DNA of 48,588 bases, taken from contig JACPHR010000013.1 in assembly GCA_016188455.1 (NCBI GenBank), positions 1 through 48,588 of the forward strand, read 5' to 3'. The stretch comes from Candidatus Tayloriibacteriota bacterium. Lineage in GTDB: Bacteria > Patescibacteriota > Minisyncoccia > Phycocordibacterales > SIBU01. The notes beneath the pieces were generated by a model that saw nothing but the letters and a program-made list of their open reading frames with translations, was not told where the DNA came from and searched no databases. Positions 16,431 to 23,690 of this stretch are shown here, in pieces (the stretch's first letter is position 1; every line of letters starts with the position of its first letter). Made by a program: the position numbers and the translations under genes.

Positions 16431-16688
16431 CCTATAAACCTCGTGGTCCCCTATAGAAATCAACACCACTTCTTTTTTTGATTCGTACTGAAATATAATC
16501 CTAATCCTGTAATCTACCGAGAAGCTGTAACAATTTTTAAAATGTCCATGAAGTTTATGCACTTTGAGCATGGTGTGATCCCTTTCGTCCTTTAGAAGCT
16601 CAATTTTATCCAGCACTTCTTGGTAAAGTTCTTTATCTAAGTGCCGAACTTTTTTGATAAATGACGGTTTATAAGAAACAGTAATCAT
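16428..16688 (-). CDS. RelE/ParE-superfamily toxin (type II toxin-antitoxin)
   Basis: This 86-residue basic protein has the RelE/YafQ fold pattern. A first strand with basic helix (MITVSYKPSFIKKVRHLDKE) leads to a helix (LYQEVLDKIELLKDE), then the phrase LKVHKLHGHFKNCYSFSVDYRIR and the closing strands IIFQYESKKEVVLISIGDHEVYR. KLHGHFKN..SFSVDYRIRI is the typical core, and the C-terminal H-x-VYR end is common in ribosome-dependent mRNA interferases. Its start overlaps the antitoxin stop by four bases (ATGA), so translation is coupled. It probably cleaves or blocks mRNA translation when free of antitoxin. The pair lies next to an insertion sequence. Confidence 0.85.
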   Translation of the reverse strand: MITVSYKPSFIKKVRHLDKELYQEVLDKIELLKDERDHTMLKVHKLHGHFKNCYSFSVDYRIRIIFQYESKKEVVLISIGDHEVYR

Positions 16689-16894
16689 TTATATTTTTTT
16701 ACCAACTCGCGCAGGTCTCCTCTTATAGTGGGCTCTTTTTGCGCCCGCAGAACATCCGCTATCGCCTCCTCCTCCGAAAGCCGCTCTAAGGCATATCGCA
16801 CCACATGGGCTTTATTGGCGGCCTTACCGCTTTTTACTTGCTGTTTGATAAACTTTTCAAGATGCGCCGGCAAAGGCACTGATAGTGTAGTCAT
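16685..16894 (-). CDS. RHH-type antitoxin (ParD/CopG-like)
   Basis: This 69-residue protein starts with a short strand (MTTLSVPLPAHLEKFIKQQV) and two helices (AANKAHVVRYALERLSEEEA), the ribbon-helix-helix pattern. The acidic/basic C-terminal tail (VLRAQKEPTIRGDLRELVKKYK) would wrap the toxin. It lies upstream of, and overlaps, the toxin gene. A perfect inverted repeat (TATGATAA / TTATCATA) 5-33 bases upstream of the ATG is a natural binding site for the antitoxin dimer, which suggests the usual self-repression. Confidence 0.82.
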   Translation of the reverse strand: MTTLSVPLPAHLEKFIKQQVKSGKAANKAHVVRYALERLSEEEAIADVLRAQKEPTIRGDLRELVKKYK

Positions 16895-16899
16895 AAATG

Positions 16900-16927
16900 T
16901 ATGATAATCTAATATGATGTTATCATA
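16900..16927. promoter_or_regulatory. operator of the toxin-antitoxin operon
   Basis: Two 8-base half sites, tatgataa (16900-16907) and ttatcata (16920-16927), are perfect inverted repeats. They lie directly before the antitoxin ATG and overlap its AT-rich promoter region. Confidence 0.65.
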
Positions 16928-17034
16928 TACCTACGAGCGTTCGTTGTCAAATGGGTCAATGGATGCGGACTGAAATAGCCGCCGGCTGGCTGGGACGAGG
17001 GTTGGGTTGGTAGGGAGTGGAAAAACCGGGCAAG

Positions 17035-17060
17035 AATTAAAGGTACCTGACCCCCTTTTT
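17035..17060. other. orphan ggtacctgaccccc sequence, possible RAYT-element remnant
   Basis: The string aaaggtacctgaccccc followed by a T run resembles, from memory, sequence often found at the ends of REP-associated (Y1) transposase elements. No Y1 transposase gene is present. The gap 16928-17102 otherwise shows only low-complexity GC-rich sequence. Confidence 0.35.
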
Positions 17061-17110
17061 CCCTTTTTTGCCGCCCTGAGTTTTAGCTCGGGATGGGTTG
17101 TTTAGAATTT

Positions 17111-17948
17111 GGTAATTAGGGCGAAACGTAACCAAAATAGATGCTGATAAACAGTTTGAACAGGTTGTCACTACGGTGATTGAATCGGTACTCCACTTCT
17201 TTAAGATACATCGGAAAATGATATTTGGAAACCCCGCGATAATTGTACAGAATATGTTTCGCAAAGCTCCAAAATCCTTCGATCCCGTTGATATGATTCT
17301 TGCCGCGGTAGGCAAACGCCTTGCCGTGATTCAAGCGGTGGTGTTTCCCGAAACGATGGAGCGAGTTGTAGCTTCTGAAGGTGTCCGTGTAATACACCGA
17401 GCCCTTTCTGGTATGCTGCTTGATATGCGTCATCAATGCATCGGCCGTCACTCGTTCCACGACTTTGGTGTACACCCTGCCGTCACGCTCCAGAAGCCCC
17501 AATACCACGCTTTTTCCGGCCGCGCCTCGTCCGCGCTTGCCCTTGCGTCTGCCGCCGAAGTAGCTCTCGTCCATTTCTACTTCGCCGTTCAATTTGCCGC
17601 CCTCAAGCTCGGCCACATGGTAGATTGCCACTCGGAGACGCTGGTACACGCGCGTAATCGTCTTGTAGTCGGTACCGAGGTCATGCGAGAGACGATACGC
17701 TGGCTGCTGTTGGTAGAACCCCTGCACAATGGCAATCTCCATTCTGATACGCTTCAACGATTTCTGTTTTCCACAGCTTTTGTTCCGACATCGGATGTAT
17801 CCCCGACCTGTCTTCGAAACCTTGAACGAACCGCAAAAAACACACTTCTTTCCCCTCAAAAAGTTGGCCGCGCAACTGAAAACGTTCTTTCGCCCTTGTG
17901 CCATATGGATATTTTACTACCATATGGTTACGAAACGCCCTAATTACC
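17111..17948 (-). mobile_element. complete IS1595-type insertion sequence
   Basis: The terminal inverted repeats are 24 bases long (17111-17134 and 17925-17948) and match at 21 positions; the three differences are together (aaa against ttt). The 8-base direct repeat tagaattt lies on both sides (17103-17110 and 17949-17956), the target duplication length typical of the IS1595 family. The element is 838 bp and holds one intact transposase gene whose stop codon lies inside the left repeat. Perfect target duplications and an open gene suggest recent insertion. Confidence 0.93.
17116..17904 (-). CDS. IS1595-family transposase
   Basis: The 262-residue protein moves its own element. An N-terminal zinc-ribbon has CVFC (21-24) and C39/C44. 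A helix-turn-helix-like region (AYRLSHDLGTDYKTITRVYQR, ~69-89) is followed by the DDE-type ISXO2-like domain. The probable acidic residues are Asp112 in EVEMDESYFGGRRKG and Asp174 in YYTDTFRSY; the third position is Asn206 or Glu209 in HINGIEGFWSFAKH. GRRKGKRGRGAAGKS is characteristic of this family. The frame is uninterrupted. The gene fills almost the whole element and has no partner gene. Confidence 0.93.
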   Translation of the reverse strand: MAQGRKNVFSCAANFLRGKKCVFCGSFKVSKTGRGYIRCRNKSCGKQKSLKRIRMEIAIVQGFYQQQPAYRLSHDLGTDYKTITRVYQRLRVAIYHVAELEGGKLNGEVEMDESYFGGRRKGKRGRGAAGKSVVLGLLERDGRVYTKVVERVTADALMTHIKQHTRKGSVYYTDTFRSYNSLHRFGKHHRLNHGKAFAYRGKNHINGIEGFWSFAKHILYNYRGVSKYHFPMYLKEVEYRFNHRSDNLFKLFISIYFGYVSP

Positions 17949-17973
17949 TAGAATTTTAATCCAGACGGTTTGA

Positions 17974-19761
17974 TTATTGTCTTTTTTTCTTTGATTTCCG
18001 GGCTTTTTGCTCGGCAAAATGTTTCTGTATTACTCTTTCGGCAATTGTTTTAAATCGGTCACGCCCGGATGTCGCCTGTGGTGCAGTTGTATCAATTTGC
18101 CGTTCGGGAAACCCCATTGTGCCATCGGAAGATATTTTATTGATACCTTGTTTTTCCAGCCATTGCAGAAAAGCGTCGGTAGGATCTTGACCTTTGTAAT
18201 AGACAATTTTTGACGGCCTTTTATCAGGTCGCTTAGCAAAATATGCCTCCCAAAATTCTCTGGAAGAAATCGGGTTTTTACTTTCTTCATACAAAATACC
18301 GAATTTAGTAAGTGCGTTTCTGGCCTCGGAATCGACACTGTGAAAAGGGTCACCTTTACCCTCTTTCTCCATCCGCCTATATATTTTTAAATTAAAAATA
18401 TTGTGATATTGCAGTATAGCATTTTGAAGCCGGCGATCTTTGATGGAAAATTCCGTTTCCAATCTTTGACGGAATGGTTCTAGCTGTTTTGCGAGTTTAG
18501 CGTTTTTAGGATCAAGTTTGGGGTCATCAAATTCTTGATAAAATTGGCCAGTAATTTTCATTACCTGTTCGGCAAATTCTTCAAAATCTGGTGAGCTCGT
18601 CAACAATCTGATTTGATCAATATGCTTTTGATTAACAATTGGTTCTTTTTTTTCATCTAGCTCGTAACGAGAACCGGTTTTCTGATTCACCTTGGCTTCT
18701 TCCGGAATGAAAACAACGCCTGCGTTTATATCCATGCCACGCTCTTCATTGGCCCACACCCATTGATCATTCCAGTATCCGCCGCTATTGTCCTTTAGTT
18801 GGCCTTTGAAATAGTATTGCGATGCAATATAGGCGGATGGGTACGCGATAAAAACTTCATTCCCCTTTTCAGACCCATAATAACAATCTGCTACTGCTCC
18901 CGCGGCAAAATGAACAGCCATGCGATCTGTGTAATCTCCGGGTTCACCGGATCTAAGTAAAGAGTAACGAAGAAACGATTCGGCTTCGGTTTTGTTTTTA
19001 AATTTGTCAAGTTGAAGAAACGTGGCGACAGCTTTATCCTTATCCTCTTCCACAAGATGCACCCCCAAAGGCGAGCGCAAACGTCCATCTTCTACTATTT
19101 TCATAAAACCATCAGTGTATACGCCTTGGCCGGCAGTATGAAACATATGTCCGATGTGATCCCGAATACCCTGCCTGGTTACGTGAGTTACCATCTCCTT
19201 GGGAAATCTCCTAAGGAGCGTTATGTACTCGTCAAGAGAAATGGAGGCCAGATGTTCCTCTGAAAAATATCTAACTATGTCCTCCTTTGTATATTCGCTT
19301 CGCGCCCATTCTTCTTTTTGTTCCTGATAAAAATCAGCAAGCATTTCTTTTGCCTCTTGCAGTGCTCGCGGTGTTTCTTCCAAATAAGATTTCTCAGAAA
19401 TCCATTCAACTTCAGCGGCATCCGTGTCCTGTTGCTTTTTTAACTCCTCATATGTTCTTTCGCCGAGAGCGACATCCGCACGGAGTTTCTTTAGCCGAAA
19501 ATAATTCAAAACTTCCTTCAGCTTTGATGAAGAAAGTTTCTCAATTTCAGATTGCAAATCGCGCAGGGTATCCAGGCGCATAGCTAACTCTGAACCCCGC
19601 TCAGCAGTAGCTTTTTGTAATTCCTTCTTTCTCTCGTTTTGAGCGTGTTTTTCAATAAAATGTTCAGCTCTTTTTGATCTAATGGCCTTAGCAGTTTCTT
19701 TTCTCTTTTCTGTAGATTTCTCTTTAGAAAATTCTTTTATAAATTTTGGATTTTTTTCCAT
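17974..19761 (-). CDS. large unknown cytoplasmic protein
   Basis: The product is 595 residues with no signal peptide and no membrane span. The first ~120 residues are highly charged and helical (KEKSTEKRKETAKAIRSKRA...), probably coiled coil. The middle (~190-345) is more globular and includes VYTDGFMKIVEDGRLRSPLG and SAYIASQYYFKG. The C terminus is again basic (ARKSKKKRQ). I do not recognise a family. Proteins of this size and make-up, with Lys/Glu-rich ends, are frequent as unnamed genes in Parcubacteria. It is followed on its 3' side by the insertion sequence, whose left end lies just beyond; the stop is 18 bases before the target duplication, so the insertion did not damage it. Base use is more AT-rich than in the housekeeping genes. 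Confidence 0.75.
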   Translation of the reverse strand: MEKNPKFIKEFSKEKSTEKRKETAKAIRSKRAEHFIEKHAQNERKKELQKATAERGSELAMRLDTLRDLQSEIEKLSSSKLKEVLNYFRLKKLRADVALGERTYEELKKQQDTDAAEVEWISEKSYLEETPRALQEAKEMLADFYQEQKEEWARSEYTKEDIVRYFSEEHLASISLDEYITLLRRFPKEMVTHVTRQGIRDHIGHMFHTAGQGVYTDGFMKIVEDGRLRSPLGVHLVEEDKDKAVATFLQLDKFKNKTEAESFLRYSLLRSGEPGDYTDRMAVHFAAGAVADCYYGSEKGNEVFIAYPSAYIASQYYFKGQLKDNSGGYWNDQWVWANEERGMDINAGVVFIPEEAKVNQKTGSRYELDEKKEPIVNQKHIDQIRLLTSSPDFEEFAEQVMKITGQFYQEFDDPKLDPKNAKLAKQLEPFRQRLETEFSIKDRRLQNAILQYHNIFNLKIYRRMEKEGKGDPFHSVDSEARNALTKFGILYEESKNPISSREFWEAYFAKRPDKRPSKIVYYKGQDPTDAFLQWLEKQGINKISSDGTMGFPERQIDTTAPQATSGRDRFKTIAERVIQKHFAEQKARKSKKKRQ

Positions 19762-19797
19762 ATTATTAAGAGTTTTAATTGTCTTTTTTTATTACGG

Positions 19798-19868
19798 TGC
19801 GGGTACCGAGAATCGAACTCGGGTCTACACATTGGAAGTGTGTCATTCTACCACTAAACCATACCCGC
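19798..19868 (-). tRNA. tRNA-Gly (TCC)
   Basis: A 7-bp acceptor stem gcgggta/tacccgc, a D arm with AGTGGTAGA, an anticodon loop with TCC between ACACT/ATGTGT-type arms, and the T arm CGAGTTCGATTCTCG. CCA is not encoded; the sequence continues A-CCG. The 5' end is one base past the stop codon of the homing-endonuclease-like gene. Confidence 0.95.
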
Positions 19869-19869
19869 A

Positions 19870-20535
19870 TTATCGCATTACTCTTTCTATCCAAGCATTT
19901 ATCCTCCTTTGTAAGAAGACGCCATGTTCCGGTCGCCCGAGGCTCCGAACCGTGACATGAGCGGTGCCATAAGGCAGTTTACCCCTTTTAAACATTTTTT
20001 TCCCAGTTCGAGTGTCAATCTGTGTTTTTTGAAATTGCCCTAAAGGTATCTTTAATTCTCTAGACCAAAACTGTAGTGTTTCATTAAGGTTGTTATCAGG
20101 ATATAAATGGATTCTTACACGAAAATTCTTATCTGTTAAATCAAAAACTTCCTTGAACCATTTGAGACAAAGTTTGATAATTCTCGGGTTGGAATTGACG
20201 ACTTTGGTAATGCCATGACTTTTTGAACCCTCACCAATATACACACCCAAACCTAACATTAGCAAATCCCTTTTACGTATTGAACCGATGTCTTTTCAAG
20301 CCATTACTCGTGCCGATTCCAGAGATTTAAGTTTTCGCTGTTGTTGCGCAAATATCGATGCAGCACGAGCATGGCCGATTCTTTCTTGTACTTCTGCATT
20401 AGGAGTGAACTCAACCCCAGAAAGCCAATCGCTCAAGGTACTTTTAGACATACCGGTACGAGCAGAAATAAGACTATAGGAATACCCTTGTTTTCGCAAG
20501 GAAAAAACTTGTTCACGCAAAGTTGCCGATTTCAT
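19870..20535 (-). pseudogene. HTH plus LAGLIDADG-like homing-endonuclease-type gene with an in-frame TGA
   Basis: One frame from an ATG at 20535 to a TAA at 19870 is broken only by a TGA at 20296-20298. The first half (residues 1-79) is a helix-turn-helix domain (REQVFSLRKQGYSYSLISAR and MSKSTLSDWL). The second half begins KDIGSIRKRDLLMLGLGVYIGEGSK, a LAGLIDADG-like start, and runs to HVTVRSLGRPEHG. In related CPR genes, as I remember them, the two halves are one protein. CGA or GGA to TGA by one change would explain the stop. TGA is a normal stop elsewhere in this window, so this is most likely a nonsense mutation. Alternatives are readthrough, or two separate proteins with a new ATG at 20251. 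It abuts tRNA-Gly. Confidence 0.7.
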
Positions 20536-20648
20536 AGCCCTATTGTGGCAAACTGTAAACAGGGGTTCAACTTCTAACTGTGTACAAGTCTTCCGCAATT
20601 TCCAACGCAATTCGTCATTGAATCGCGATTTTAGTATAATCCAATCCT

Positions 20649-21908
20649 ATGCCCTTTCTCATAAAACTCGTGGCGTATCTTATCGGCGTGGTCGCGCTTC
20701 TGTTTGTAATTGCTCCGCCGCAAAAACATGGAGTGCCAATTGAGAGACCCCGAGAAGAAGCCGCCCAATTCATCGCAACAAGCAGTGCCTCACGTGCTCC
20801 GGCAAAGGGGACAACAGCAACCAGTACTGCAAAAATAGCAACAACGACGGACACTGCAAAGGTCAAAACCAAAAAGCCAAGTGCACAAACAGTTCTACCG
20901 TTAGCCGCGGCCCCGATGGCCATCGGGGCGAGTCCCGCCACAACCACCGCTTCGGCGTCATCTTCCCCGCTTTCAACTTTAAACCCCGCCCGACTGGACG
21001 ACACCGGTCTTTTGGGCGGGTTGAAACTTGAAACTGCCGCTTCGGCCGATTGGAGCGCCATCAACCAAAAGGCCCGCGCGGCCATTATCAACATCATCTG
21101 CACCTCACAAACCGCTGGCCTCTTTGAGCCGCTCTCGGGCTCCGGCGTCGTCATTGACCAGCGAGGCATCATCATCACCAACGCCCACATCGGCCAATAT
21201 TTTCTGCTCAAAGACTACCGGCAAAAAAACTTTCTCACCTGCGTCGCCCGGACCGGCAGTCCGGCCAAACCGGCCTACACTTTAAAACTCCTCTACCTCT
21301 CTTCCCGCTGGCTCCAGGATAATTATAAAAATATCACGGCGGAGCACCCGACCGGCACCGGCGAAAACGATTTCGCCTTGCTCCAAATCGCCAGTTCGAC
21401 TAACCCCGACCTCGCACTCCCGCCTTTCTTCCCCGCCCTGGCAACCGAGGGCAACGAAGACGGCATTAAAACCGGCAACTCCGTCGTGCTGGCGAGCTAC
21501 CCGGCGGGCTTTCTCGGCGGCATCGCTATCCAACGCGACCTCTATATCGTCTCAAGCATCGTCAATATCGGCCGACGGTTCACGTTTAAAGAAGGCACTT
21601 TGGATGCCTTCAGCCTCGGCGGCAGTCCCGTGGCTCAGCGAGGCTCTTCGGGCGGCGCGGTGGTAAACGCCGAAGGCAAACTTTTGGGCATTATCGTCAC
21701 CTCAACCGATGCCAAAGACACGGCTGACCGCAACCTTGACGCCATCTCCATCGCCCACATCAACCGAAGCCTGGCCGCCGAAACCAATCTGACGCTTGAT
21801 TCGCTCCTCGCTTCAAGCCTTGAAAATTTCTCGGCTCACTTTGAAACGGATATTTTGCCAGACCTAAAAAAACTGCTGCTTGACGAGGTCAACTCAAAAA
21901 ATCCCTAG
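20649..21908 (+). CDS. membrane-anchored trypsin-like serine protease
   Basis: The product is 419 residues. An N-terminal membrane helix (FLIKLVAYLIGVVALLFVIA, 3-22) is followed by a ~100-residue low-complexity linker rich in Ala, Thr and Ser, then a chymotrypsin-fold protease domain (~135-375). The triad is visible: His180 in IIITNAHIG, Asp241 in ENDFALLQI and Ser334 in QRGSSGGAVV. This is close to the HtrA/DegP catalytic domain, but no PDZ domain follows; a ~40-residue helical tail does. It is probably an extracytoplasmic quality-control protease tethered to the membrane. A TATAAT box ends 8 bases before the ATG, suggesting a leaderless mRNA. A GC palindrome (20911-20928) lies within the linker. 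The 3' end overlaps the convergent RNHCP gene by 15 bases. Confidence 0.9.
   Translation: MPFLIKLVAYLIGVVALLFVIAPPQKHGVPIERPREEAAQFIATSSASRAPAKGTTATSTAKIATTTDTAKVKTKKPSAQTVLPLAAAPMAIGASPATTTASASSSPLSTLNPARLDDTGLLGGLKLETAASADWSAINQKARAAIINIICTSQTAGLFEPLSGSGVVIDQRGIIITNAHIGQYFLLKDYRQKNFLTCVARTGSPAKPAYTLKLLYLSSRWLQDNYKNITAEHPTGTGENDFALLQIASSTNPDLALPPFFPALATEGNEDGIKTGNSVVLASYPAGFLGGIAIQRDLYIVSSIVNIGRRFTFKEGTLDAFSLGGSPVAQRGSSGGAVVNAEGKLLGIIVTSTDAKDTADRNLDAISIAHINRSLAAETNLTLDSLLASSLENFSAHFETDILPDLKKLLLDEVNSKNP
20911..20928. repeat. GC palindrome inside the protease linker
   Basis: The 18-base perfect palindrome ccccgatgg|ccatcgggg is translated as part of AAPMAIGAS. The same core is found between genes at 13809, 27297 and 35452. 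Confidence 0.6.
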
Positions 21909-22196
21909 ATAGAGCGAGAGTAAAACTTCAAAATTATCTTCTTTGGCAAAGCGGCTCTTTCTTTCAAAGCCGCAGCCGGCGCAGCGGTGAAGAATTAAAT
22001 ACCCGCCCGACCGTTTTTCAAATCCTATCGGCTTCATCAAGCCGGCGCACTCCCCCGCCCGGTCGCCGGGATGAATGTCAACGTGCTTGCTCCATAAACA
22101 TTGAGGACAATGATTGGTGTAACCACTGCCCGAAACAAACCAGCGGCAATGCTCGCAGGTAAAATCTTCAATGGTCCTTTGAAATAATTTAGCCAC
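21894..22196 (-). CDS. RNHCP-domain zinc-ribbon protein
   Basis: The 100-residue protein matches the RNHCP family by its first half: RTIEDFTCEHCRWFV, then GSGYTNHCPQCLWSKHVD, then HPGDRAGECAGLMKPIGF. Two Cys pairs (CEHC and CPQC) should bind one zinc, and the later CAGCG adds half of another site. The family is small, widespread in bacteria and of unknown function; a nucleic-acid or protein-binding role is guessed from the zinc ribbons. Its 3' end overlaps the convergent protease gene. The tRNA block lies upstream on the same strand and may share transcription. Confidence 0.85.
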   Translation of the reverse strand: MAKLFQRTIEDFTCEHCRWFVSGSGYTNHCPQCLWSKHVDIHPGDRAGECAGLMKPIGFEKRSGGYLILHRCAGCGFERKSRFAKEDNFEVLLSLYLGIF

Positions 22197-22232
22197 GGTA
22201 TCAACTATTCGCTAAAATATCACTCTTCCTAT

Positions 22233-22265
22233 TAGAAGTGCCGGGATTTGAACCCGGACCGCCTT
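22233..22265 (-). other. isolated tRNA-like T arm
   Basis: A perfect T arm (CCGGG, loop TTCAAAT, CCCGG) is followed by CACTTCT and A, as at a tRNA 3' end. No matching 5' half (AGAAGTG) was found within ~400 bases. A short AGAAGAG just upstream could make only a minihelix. It is probably a decayed or rearranged tRNA. Confidence 0.45.
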
Positions 22266-22320
22266 TTTCTCTTCTCTAGAAAACCGCGGATGCGTAACAT
22301 GCGTCCGGTTATTTCCTCTG

Positions 22321-22506
22321 TCGGGGTACCCAGATTTGAACTGGGACTGCTTGCTCCACCGCCTGTCATAGCCTACATATATCGGAGTGCTGGGAATCGA
22401 ACCCAGACCTTATGCTCCCAAAGCATATATACTGCCACTATACTACACTCCGGCTCTAGCAATGGCGGGCAGGCAAAGCAAGTATGCTACCGTACACCAT
22501 ACCCCG
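22321..22506 (-). tRNA. tRNA-Pro (TGG) interrupted in the anticodon by a 116-base insert
   Basis: Exon 1 (22506-22474) holds the acceptor CGGGGTA, a D arm and CTTGC-TTTG. Exon 2 (22357-22321) holds GGA-GCAAG, a variable loop CAGT, the T arm CCCAG-TTCAAAT-CTGGG, TACCCCG and A. Joined, they give a complete 70-base tRNA with loop TTTGGGA, the classic tRNA-Pro(TGG) anticodon arm. The insert (22358-22473) interrupts it between anticodon bases 2 and 3 and contains a second whole tRNA. The acceptor stem extends outward by 15 further pairs, giving 22 bp in all (22307-22328 with 22500-22521, one wobble). It is too short for a group I intron, and the pairing near the junctions (GCCTG/CAGGC) is not a standard archaeal splice motif. 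It may be a dead gene. Confidence 0.6.
22382..22452 (-). tRNA. tRNA-Pro (TGG), nested within the interrupted tRNA
   Basis: Acceptor CGGAGTG/CACTCCG, D arm with AGTGGCAG, anticodon arm TATGC-TTTGGGA-GCATA (anticodon TGG) and T arm CTGGG-TTCGATT-CCCAG, with discriminator A. C1-G72 fits bacterial tRNA-Pro. All arms are well paired, so this copy looks functional. RNase P and 3' processing of it would cut the surrounding tRNA in two. Confidence 0.9.
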
Positions 22507-22620
22507 ACAGAGAAAATAACCCCAAAGCCTGTATGTTGCCATTACGTAACCAATCTGTTTGTAAGTTTGCAGAGTGTAACATAAAAACCGGAAATAACTA
22601 AAGGACAGATAAAGGACATT

Positions 22621-23028
22621 TTACAAAATAATGTCTTCCAACATTTTAACCCGGGCAACCTTATTTTTAACATCAAGCATCACTGTCACAACATCAAGTT
22701 GCCAATCGGCTTCATCCTCAAGCTTATTTTCAGACAAATAAACCTGTATGGCTCTAGACAAACGTTTCAATTTCCAAGGGTGAACATTGTCTTCGGGCCT
22801 AAAACCGTCACCACTCTCAGGCGCCGTTTCTTTTAAATTTTCACGGGAAACGGTTTTCACCTCAACAAAGTGAATCTTTCCGGACTTTTTTGCAATAATG
22901 TCAATCTCACCGAATTTCTTACGATAGTTCCGCGAGACGACTGTAAATCCCTTGTTGATTATAAATCTTGAAGCAATTGCTTCACCTAAGGTTCCAATTA
23001 CTTGTTTTTGAGTTGGCTTAGGTTTCAT
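22621..23028 (-). CDS. YraN/UPF0102 family endonuclease-like protein
   Basis: The 135-residue protein has the PD-(D/E)xK pattern of the YraN family: an early Glu (TLGEAIASRFI), then VVSRNYRKKFGEIDIIAKK with the active-site Asp, then HFVEVKTVS with the ExK. The family is a predicted Holliday-junction-resolvase-like nuclease whose in vivo role is not settled; it often sits near ribosomal or rnhB genes. Here it lies between tRNA genes on the minus strand. The last residues (VARVKMLEDIIL) are typical of the family C terminus. The insertion KETAPESGDGF (~66-76) is longer than usual. Confidence 0.88.
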   Translation of the reverse strand: MKPKPTQKQVIGTLGEAIASRFIINKGFTVVSRNYRKKFGEIDIIAKKSGKIHFVEVKTVSRENLKETAPESGDGFRPEDNVHPWKLKRLSRAIQVYLSENKLEDEADWQLDVVTVMLDVKNKVARVKMLEDIIL

Positions 23029-23166
23029 GAATAACAGTAAACTTAGATTTCACATGAAACAATAAAAGAAATGGGTAGAAAAACTATGTCTTTTTGAAAA
23101 TATCCTTATTCTAAAGCATTTTTAAGCTTTTTAGATCAAAATAATGAGCCATTTTATTGTTGTCCT

Positions 23167-23195
23167 TTATACACACATCCCCATAGTTATCCACA
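23167..23195. promoter_or_regulatory. two DnaA-box-like sites
   Basis: TTATACACA (23167-23175) and TTATCCACA (23187-23195) both fit the consensus TTATNCACA, 11 bases apart, in an AT-rich gap (23029-23268). No dnaA, dnaN or rpmH is nearby, so an origin is doubtful. A third perfect box (reverse) lies at 25630-25638. Confidence 0.35.
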
Positions 23196-23268
23196 TTTTA
23201 CAAAAAATCCTTGTGAATTAAGAACCGTTCGTGGGGATTGAAGTGATATGTACTTTGTCCTTTTGATG

Positions 23269-23339
23269 TGCGGGTAGCGAGAATCGAACTCGCGTCTTAT
23301 CCTTGGCAAGGATACATTCTACCACTAAACCATACCCGC
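23269..23339 (-). tRNA. tRNA-Gly (GCC)
   Basis: Acceptor GCGGGTA/TACCCGC, D arm with AGTGGTAGA, anticodon arm ATCCTT-GCC-AAGGAT and T arm CGAGTTCGATTCTCG. It shares most of its sequence with tRNA-Gly(TCC) at 19798, so the two are related by duplication. CCA is not encoded. Confidence 0.95.
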
Positions 23340-23433
23340 ATTACTGCGGAATATTATAGCTTGAAATATCTTTTTTACAAAAAAAGATTGGGTAAGCCGT
23401 GATGTGCGCTGATTAAACTTTGTGGTCAGGAAT

Positions 23434-23551
23434 AATTTGTTTGCCATCGCAAACAAATTTTCACGACCCTGCCTCGGTTGTTTTGTCTGCTGACAAAACA
23501 TACCTCCGGCTCGCACCAGTATCGAAAAATCTAAAGTAGTTTAGATTTTTC
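23434..23551 (-). terminator. two hairpins downstream of tRNA-Arg
   Basis: gaaaaatctaaa (23524-23535) pairs perfectly with tttagatttttc (23540-23551) eight bases beyond tRNA-Arg. aatttgtttgc (23434-23444) pairs with gcaaacaaatt (23449-23459). The first is AT-rich and likely ends tRNA-Arg transcription on the minus strand; the role of the second is unclear. Confidence 0.5.
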
Positions 23552-23558
23552 TATCTGG

Positions 23559-23630
23559 TGCGCCCACCAGGACTCGAACCTGGAACATCTGCTTCGAAGG
23601 CAGGTATGATATCCATTTCACCATGGGCGC
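23559..23630 (-). tRNA. tRNA-Arg (TCG)
   Basis: Acceptor GCGCCCA/TGGGCGC, a D arm with AATGGATA, an anticodon loop CTTCGAA giving TCG, and the T arm CCAGG-TTCGAGT-CCTGG. The anticodon stem has one C-A mismatch at its outer end. CCA is not encoded, in line with the cca gene just downstream on the other strand. Confidence 0.94.
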
Positions 23631-23690
23631 GACAAACACCATGATACGCTAATTAGCGAAAAACCGAAAGATATAATAAAATGTTCAGTA

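Noticed and set aside
17176-17943. 255-codon plus-strand frame
   Set aside because: Antisense shadow of the IS1595 transposase.
20296-20298. TGA recoded as glycine or selenocysteine
   Set aside because: TGA ends several clear genes here (for example 11510 and 32027), which excludes code 25; no selenocysteine element or selenoprotein family is involved.
22358-22473. Group I intron in tRNA-Pro
   Set aside because: The insert is only 116 bases, of which 71 are a tRNA; there is no room for the intron core.
23029-23268. Chromosome replication origin
   Set aside because: Two DnaA-like boxes in an AT-rich gap are suggestive, but no dnaA, dnaN, rpmH or gidA lies near and the box number is low.
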